64,000 bases of DNA, taken from contig JAFFSR010000370.1 in NCBI GenBank assembly GCA_017163975.1, positions 806,001 through 870,000 of the forward strand, given 5' to 3'. The DNA is from Anastatus disparis. Taxonomy: Eukaryota; Arthropoda; Insecta; Hymenoptera; Eupelmidae. The notes beneath the pieces were generated by a model. It was not told the origin of the DNA. It worked only from the letters and a program-made list of their open reading frames with translations, and did no database searches. Numbering within the stretch: the first letter of the stretch is position 1; each line of letters opens with the position of its first letter. The translations under genes were made by a program, and so were the position numbers. This document shows, piece by piece, positions 60,140 to 64,000 of the stretch.

Positions 60140-61404
60140 TGTGACCTACTACCCTATCACCTAAAAAAGGATAGCACAAAGTGCTCATGTACAGGGAAAG
60201 GATATAAAGGTTACAGTATGCACAGACCCGTTTTTGCAGTGGACATCATGCCACGTACAGTCCGGGGTCTATATGTGCTTGTTATTGTTAGTAGTTAGTA
60301 TTAGTTTGCCTCTTATTGGCCACAAAATGTAAGTCTATTTCGTCTTACTTAATCAATTTAATAAATCACGAACCACTATACAAATTAAATGTAAAGGCAA
60401 AACGTGAAACTATTCCGTCTTAATAAACAAATCAGAAATTTACGTATAATGATAAAGTGAGATAAGGTCGATTCAAAAACTATTTCGTTTTATATGAATC
60501 ACCTATGTACGTGTTAGTTGCATGTAACTAATTATTTCGCGTCTCACTTATCACACGATCACAATTACTTTTCATTTAATACTACACGAAATAATGCAAG
60601 TTTATGCTATTATCTTTAATTAATAAACCAAATATTAATTCTACAAATGAAATCTATACGTAGAAATGTTAGATAATATTTAATTTAATCGTTGTCTTTA
60701 CTACCGGATCAAGTTGGCATCACCAACTTTCCTCGGACCTATAAAGACAAACAAAATAAAAGACAAATGACACGAGATTTTATTTTTAACACTTTATTTG
60801 AAGGAAGCCGGCCAAAGAGTCCCGTACAAAGATTCGGCTTCGATCTGCTTAAGCGTCGATCAAGCCGCCGCGGCCGCAATCCTCTCCTACTACTAAGTAG
60901 AAGGGATACATTTACATATCTTACATATACTATTACAGGTGCGCTTGGATGTGTGCTTGCGTACGTCACTTTATAGGCGTGTATCGGCGCACATCGAAGC
61001 GCGTACATATATTCTTATTAATATCCATTTCACGCGCTGATATACTTTCTAATTGCTACGTCGCGCCGACGCACAAGATAGAGATAGACTTTTAACGCGA
61101 TAATTCGAATTCAAGAGAGAATAAGATTATTGTTAATTATCTTTTATTTTATTTTTTGAAGCTATGCTTCTTACGCGACGTTACGGCAGGGGCACTGAAT
61201 GTATAAAAATCGACAGTCCCAAATGTCACCCAGCGTGAATGAATGAATACGGCACAGGATGCCATTATTGCTATCAACATACAAACATTCTTTTTTCTCT
61301 TTCTTTCTTTCCCTCTCTCTCATTCCGCTTAAGAATATGCATGTATATATACACAAGTGGATGTGTATAAGAAAGATAAAGAAAAAGAGACTGCTTGTTG
61401 TAAC

Positions 61405-61612
61405 CGGCAAAGAAGGCTAGACATAGCCCCCTCCATTCGCAGCTACCTTTATTGTACATATAAGAGAAAGAAAGAGAGAGGGAGAGAGTCAATTCTTAAA
61501 GCCGGCGGACAGAGAAGGATAGACGCAACCCTCTCTATTCTTTATGAAAAAGAAAGAGAGAGGGAGAGAATCAATTCTTAAAGCCGGCGGACAGAGAAGG
61601 ATAGACGTAGAA
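61405..61612. repeat. 84-bp tandem repeat inside the LTR
   Basis: The phrase TCAATTCTTAAAGCCGGCGG and the following ACAGAGAAGGATAGACG occur twice (about 61489 and 61573), preceded each time by GAAAGAGAGAGGGAGAGA. A diverged third copy starts near 61405. Confidence 0.8.
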
Positions 61613-61856
61613 TACGATGATTAAATAAATAAATTATGTAAATAATATTTATTTAATTTAAATTTTAAAATTAGTATACGTATGAAAATATGCGTTTGTA
61701 TTTATAATATTATAATCTTAATATATTTTTTTGGCAAGAATTTTTTTATTTTCTCTCATTATCTTCCTCCGTTTATTAATATGTGTATATTTATATAGTT
61801 GTTATTAATTACTACATTAATAACAAAAAATGAAAATTTAATAAAATTTAATAAAA

Positions 61857-62140
61857 TTTTTGTATTTTTCTGTTTACAATGCACATGACGAAAATTACGT
61901 TTACCTAAATATATGTTTTTTTAATAATTGATATTAATAAAAAACTACATTATTAATACATTTTTAAATACATAATACATCGAATGAAAAATAACGTTTT
62001 TTTGTATTTTTCTATTTACAATGCACATGACGAAAATTACGTTTACCTAAATATATGTTTTTTTAATAATTGATATTAATAAAAAACTACATTATTAATA
62101 TATTTTTAAATACATAATACATCGAATGAAAAATAACGTT
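61857..62140. repeat. 142-bp direct repeat inside the LTR, two copies
   Basis: TTTACAATGCACATGACG at about 61874 and 62016 starts two copies that are nearly identical through CATCGAATGAAAAATAACG. Confidence 0.9.
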
Positions 62141-62318
62141 TTCACTAAAAAATTAATTATAATTTTGCAAATGTCACACTTCCTAATTTCTATGTATATA
62201 TACTGGAAGCATAGCTTCTGTCGGCCAGTCCCCACGACTGCCACTCCTGTTTTTTCTTACTTATTCTCTCTCAAATTCTCTTTCAATTCTTTATATTATG
62301 AATATAAGTGAGGTCACA

Positions 62319-62985
62319 ATTTGCCCCCCAAAAAAAATCTTTAGCTACGTTTTTGATTTTAACGACTTTTATCTTTTAATTGACGCGCTTCTTATTATAA
62401 TACAAATATCGGAAAAGGAAATGCTTTTTTGATGCACTTTTTCGCGGGAATTTTGAATTTAACTTACAATTTCTTTGATTCTAACGACTTAACTTTCGCT
62501 TTACACATTTCCTCTTCTACTTTATTTCATATGTAAATTTTAAACTGTACAATCTTATGCGCGTATTATTGCTATTATTTTGTAGAAAAAGGAATAATCG
62601 AACATTTACTTGACAATTTACTCTTATAATTCTTTCTTTATTAGATTTGTATTTATTTAAAACTACTTATATTTATTCCTTTTACTATGTACATTTTGTT
62701 TGTATTTTTATAATATTGGCTAGGATCTGCCCCCCCAAAATAAAATGAATTGCACTGCTTTTTTAATTCTTTTATTCTTTAATTTAATGTAATTATTTTT
62801 AGTTATATATGCATTTATTCTTTTTTTTTTTTTTTAAATCGCGTGCAATTAATTTTATTTTAACACGCTGGCAATATTACAACTTATTTCAGTTTTACTC
62901 ATTTTTTGATTTCTTAGAATTATACTTTTCCTAAAATTACAATATAACTAATAATTTGTTGATTTTCGCTGAATCAGTTCTTATT
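62319..62985 (-). other. Noncoding 3' region of the LTR element
   Basis: AT-rich sequence between the 3' LTR and the first ORF. Poly-C runs (minus-strand poly-G) lie at 62324-62329 and 62721-62727, resembling terminal and internal polypurine tracts. Confidence 0.4.
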
Positions 62986-63378
62986 TCACCTATACGTATT
63001 CATCCCAAATTCTTGTGGGGTTTTCTTTCTCAAATATTTTTCTTTTTTGATGCTTTCATTATTTTGTATAAGTACATAAGTACATTCTCTTATACTTCTT
63101 AGAATGGAGTTTTTTGATAATATTTTGTCTTTCTTTTTTGATCCTTTGTTTCCATATCTTCTAGATGCTTTCTTTAATTTAACATTTATTAACGATTCTT
63201 GTTTGATAATTTTATTCTTGGTCCTTGGATTTTTATTTCTGCTCAACCTAGGTTCTTTATAATTTTTTGTTTTATTATATTTTAATGGTTTTTCCCATAA
63301 CTTTTCATCATTATACTTAAAGTTATTCTTTATTTTCTCATTTGAAGGATAAAATGGTTTATCTTCAATGGTTTTCAT
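62986..63378 (-). CDS. Lys/Asn-rich ORF inside the LTR element, unknown
   Basis: 130 codons, strongly basic (Lys-rich, for example KASRRYGNKGSKKKDKI). No domain was recognised. It overlaps the upstream ORF by four bases (ATGA), which suggests the two are consecutive parts of one element-encoded product or a coupled pair. Position and strand fit a gene just upstream of the 3' LTR. Confidence 0.4.
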   Translation of the reverse strand: MKTIEDKPFYPSNEKIKNNFKYNDEKLWEKPLKYNKTKNYKEPRLSRNKNPRTKNKIIKQESLINVKLKKASRRYGNKGSKKKDKILSKNSILRSIRECTYVLIQNNESIKKEKYLRKKTPQEFGMNTYR

Positions 63379-63890
63379 CCCATGTTTATATGATGATAGA
63401 AGATCAGATACGTTATTAAATACTTTAGATTCTTTAGAAATTTTACTTTTTCATGATCCTTGTCTTTTGCAAGTTCATGAGTTTTGTAATTATTTTCAGA
63501 ACTAAGAAATAATTCTTTCTCATTGTCTGTATTTGAGTTATATGATTTTTGAACTATTTCGTCCTTATCATATTTCTCTTGTAATAGAATTTTTACATAT
63601 TCATTTATTTTTATTCGAGTATACTCATTTGATTTGAGCTTTTGCTCATCATATTTTAAGTTGACATTTTTGTCGTTTTTTATATTTTTATATAGTATTT
63701 TTTGCACTGTCTTTCTAATCATAATATTTAATATTTTTTTAATATAATCTCTTGTATTAAGATTTATTAAGTATGCTTTTATTCTTTTATATTTTTCATT
63801 TGTATAATTAATAATTTTCTTATTTATAGATAATACTTGGCATTTTTTAATTCTTCCTAGGTTGGCTACTAGAAATTGTTTTGTATTCAT
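63375..63890 (-). CDS. Lys/Asn-rich ORF inside the LTR element, unknown
   Basis: 171 codons starting MNTKQFLVANLGRIKK; charged, Lys/Asn/Tyr-rich, with no membrane segment except a short hydrophobic stretch near its end (LKYLITYLIFYHHI). The open frame appears to extend upstream past the ATG (ARDATNSNTPEIQKI precedes it), so the true start may lie near or beyond the window edge. No family was recognised. Confidence 0.4.
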   Translation of the reverse strand: MNTKQFLVANLGRIKKCQVLSINKKIINYTNEKYKRIKAYLINLNTRDYIKKILNIMIRKTVQKILYKNIKNDKNVNLKYDEQKLKSNEYTRIKINEYVKILLQEKYDKDEIVQKSYNSNTDNEKELFLSSENNYKTHELAKDKDHEKVKFLKNLKYLITYLIFYHHINMG

Positions 63891-64000
63891 AATTTTTTGT
63901 ATTTCTGGGGTATTAGAGTTTGTTGCGTCTCTAGCCCCGTATTTTTTTAATTTTTAATTTTGTTTATGTGTAATGTTTTTACTTTCTTTGATTTTCTCTT

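Larger units (their letters stand above)
60140..62318 (-). mobile_element. 3' LTR (2.2 kb) of a minus-strand LTR retrotransposon
   Basis: It starts TGTGACCT and ends AGGTCACA, a perfect 8-bp terminal inversion with TG...CA. On the minus strand TATAAAG (60969-60975) is followed by AATAAA (60793-60798), giving U3, a short R and a U5 of about 630 bp. The plus strand just beyond 62318 reads TTTGCCCCCC, a G-rich tract on the coding strand at the polypurine position, and another C7 run occurs at 62721-62727. The LTR contains two direct-repeat arrays. The other LTR would lie right of the window. Confidence 0.65.

Overview
The window is AT-rich eukaryotic DNA, almost certainly from an animal and most likely an insect. 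This is inferred from Jockey/CR1-type, Ty3/Gypsy, Helitron, DDE and piggyBac-like element types, a metazoan-type RNA polymerase III subunit pseudogene, GT-AG introns of about 80-250 bp, and abundant (TA)n, (TG)n and (GA)n microsatellites. It reads as repeat-dominated, heterochromatin-like sequence. Only one apparently intact host-type gene was found: a six-exon gene at 25292-26735 for a 267-residue OB-fold protein resembling part of RPA1.

Layout. 1-2450: two palindromic (foldback) repeats and AT-rich spacer. 2455-4860: a decayed LINE reverse transcriptase directly followed by a processed-type pseudogene of the largest RNA polymerase III subunit. 5698-7196: a probable solo LTR in a (TA)n tract, containing roughly 85-bp repeats with small hairpins. 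7690-8400: a satellite outlier, a MITE and microsatellites. 8480-12301: two abutting foldback elements, the first with arms of about 700 bp and a decayed DDE transposase. 13508-17000: a compound satellite with dimeric higher-order structure. 17000-24960: small inverted repeats, two orphan ORFs, a (GA)n tract, and a foldback whose left arm is interrupted by a piggyBac-type MITE. 24970-27784: a tRNA-derived SINE, the OB-fold gene and a probable LTR.

28399-50142 is the dominant structure, a single element of about 21.7 kb. It has unique inverted termini of about 210 bp, then long arms built from a 15-bp unit (TTTATGGTTTATGGG) in one orientation on the left and its reverse complement on the right, meeting near 39020. 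A minus-strand Ty3/Gypsy retrotransposon (29909-37697, with both LTRs, a 4-bp target duplication and a polypurine tract) sits inside the left arm. The architecture matches Drosophila Foldback (FB) elements, but at unusual size.

50143-60000: AT-rich DNA with a truncated Helitron protein (51619-52938), a 3-copy tandem repeat and more inverted repeats. 60005-60046: a perfect 42-bp palindrome. 60140-64000: a 2.2-kb LTR and the 3' interior of a minus-strand LTR element that runs off the window. Most long ORFs here are translations of satellites and are not genes. Assignments come from reading the sequence alone; no database search was run.
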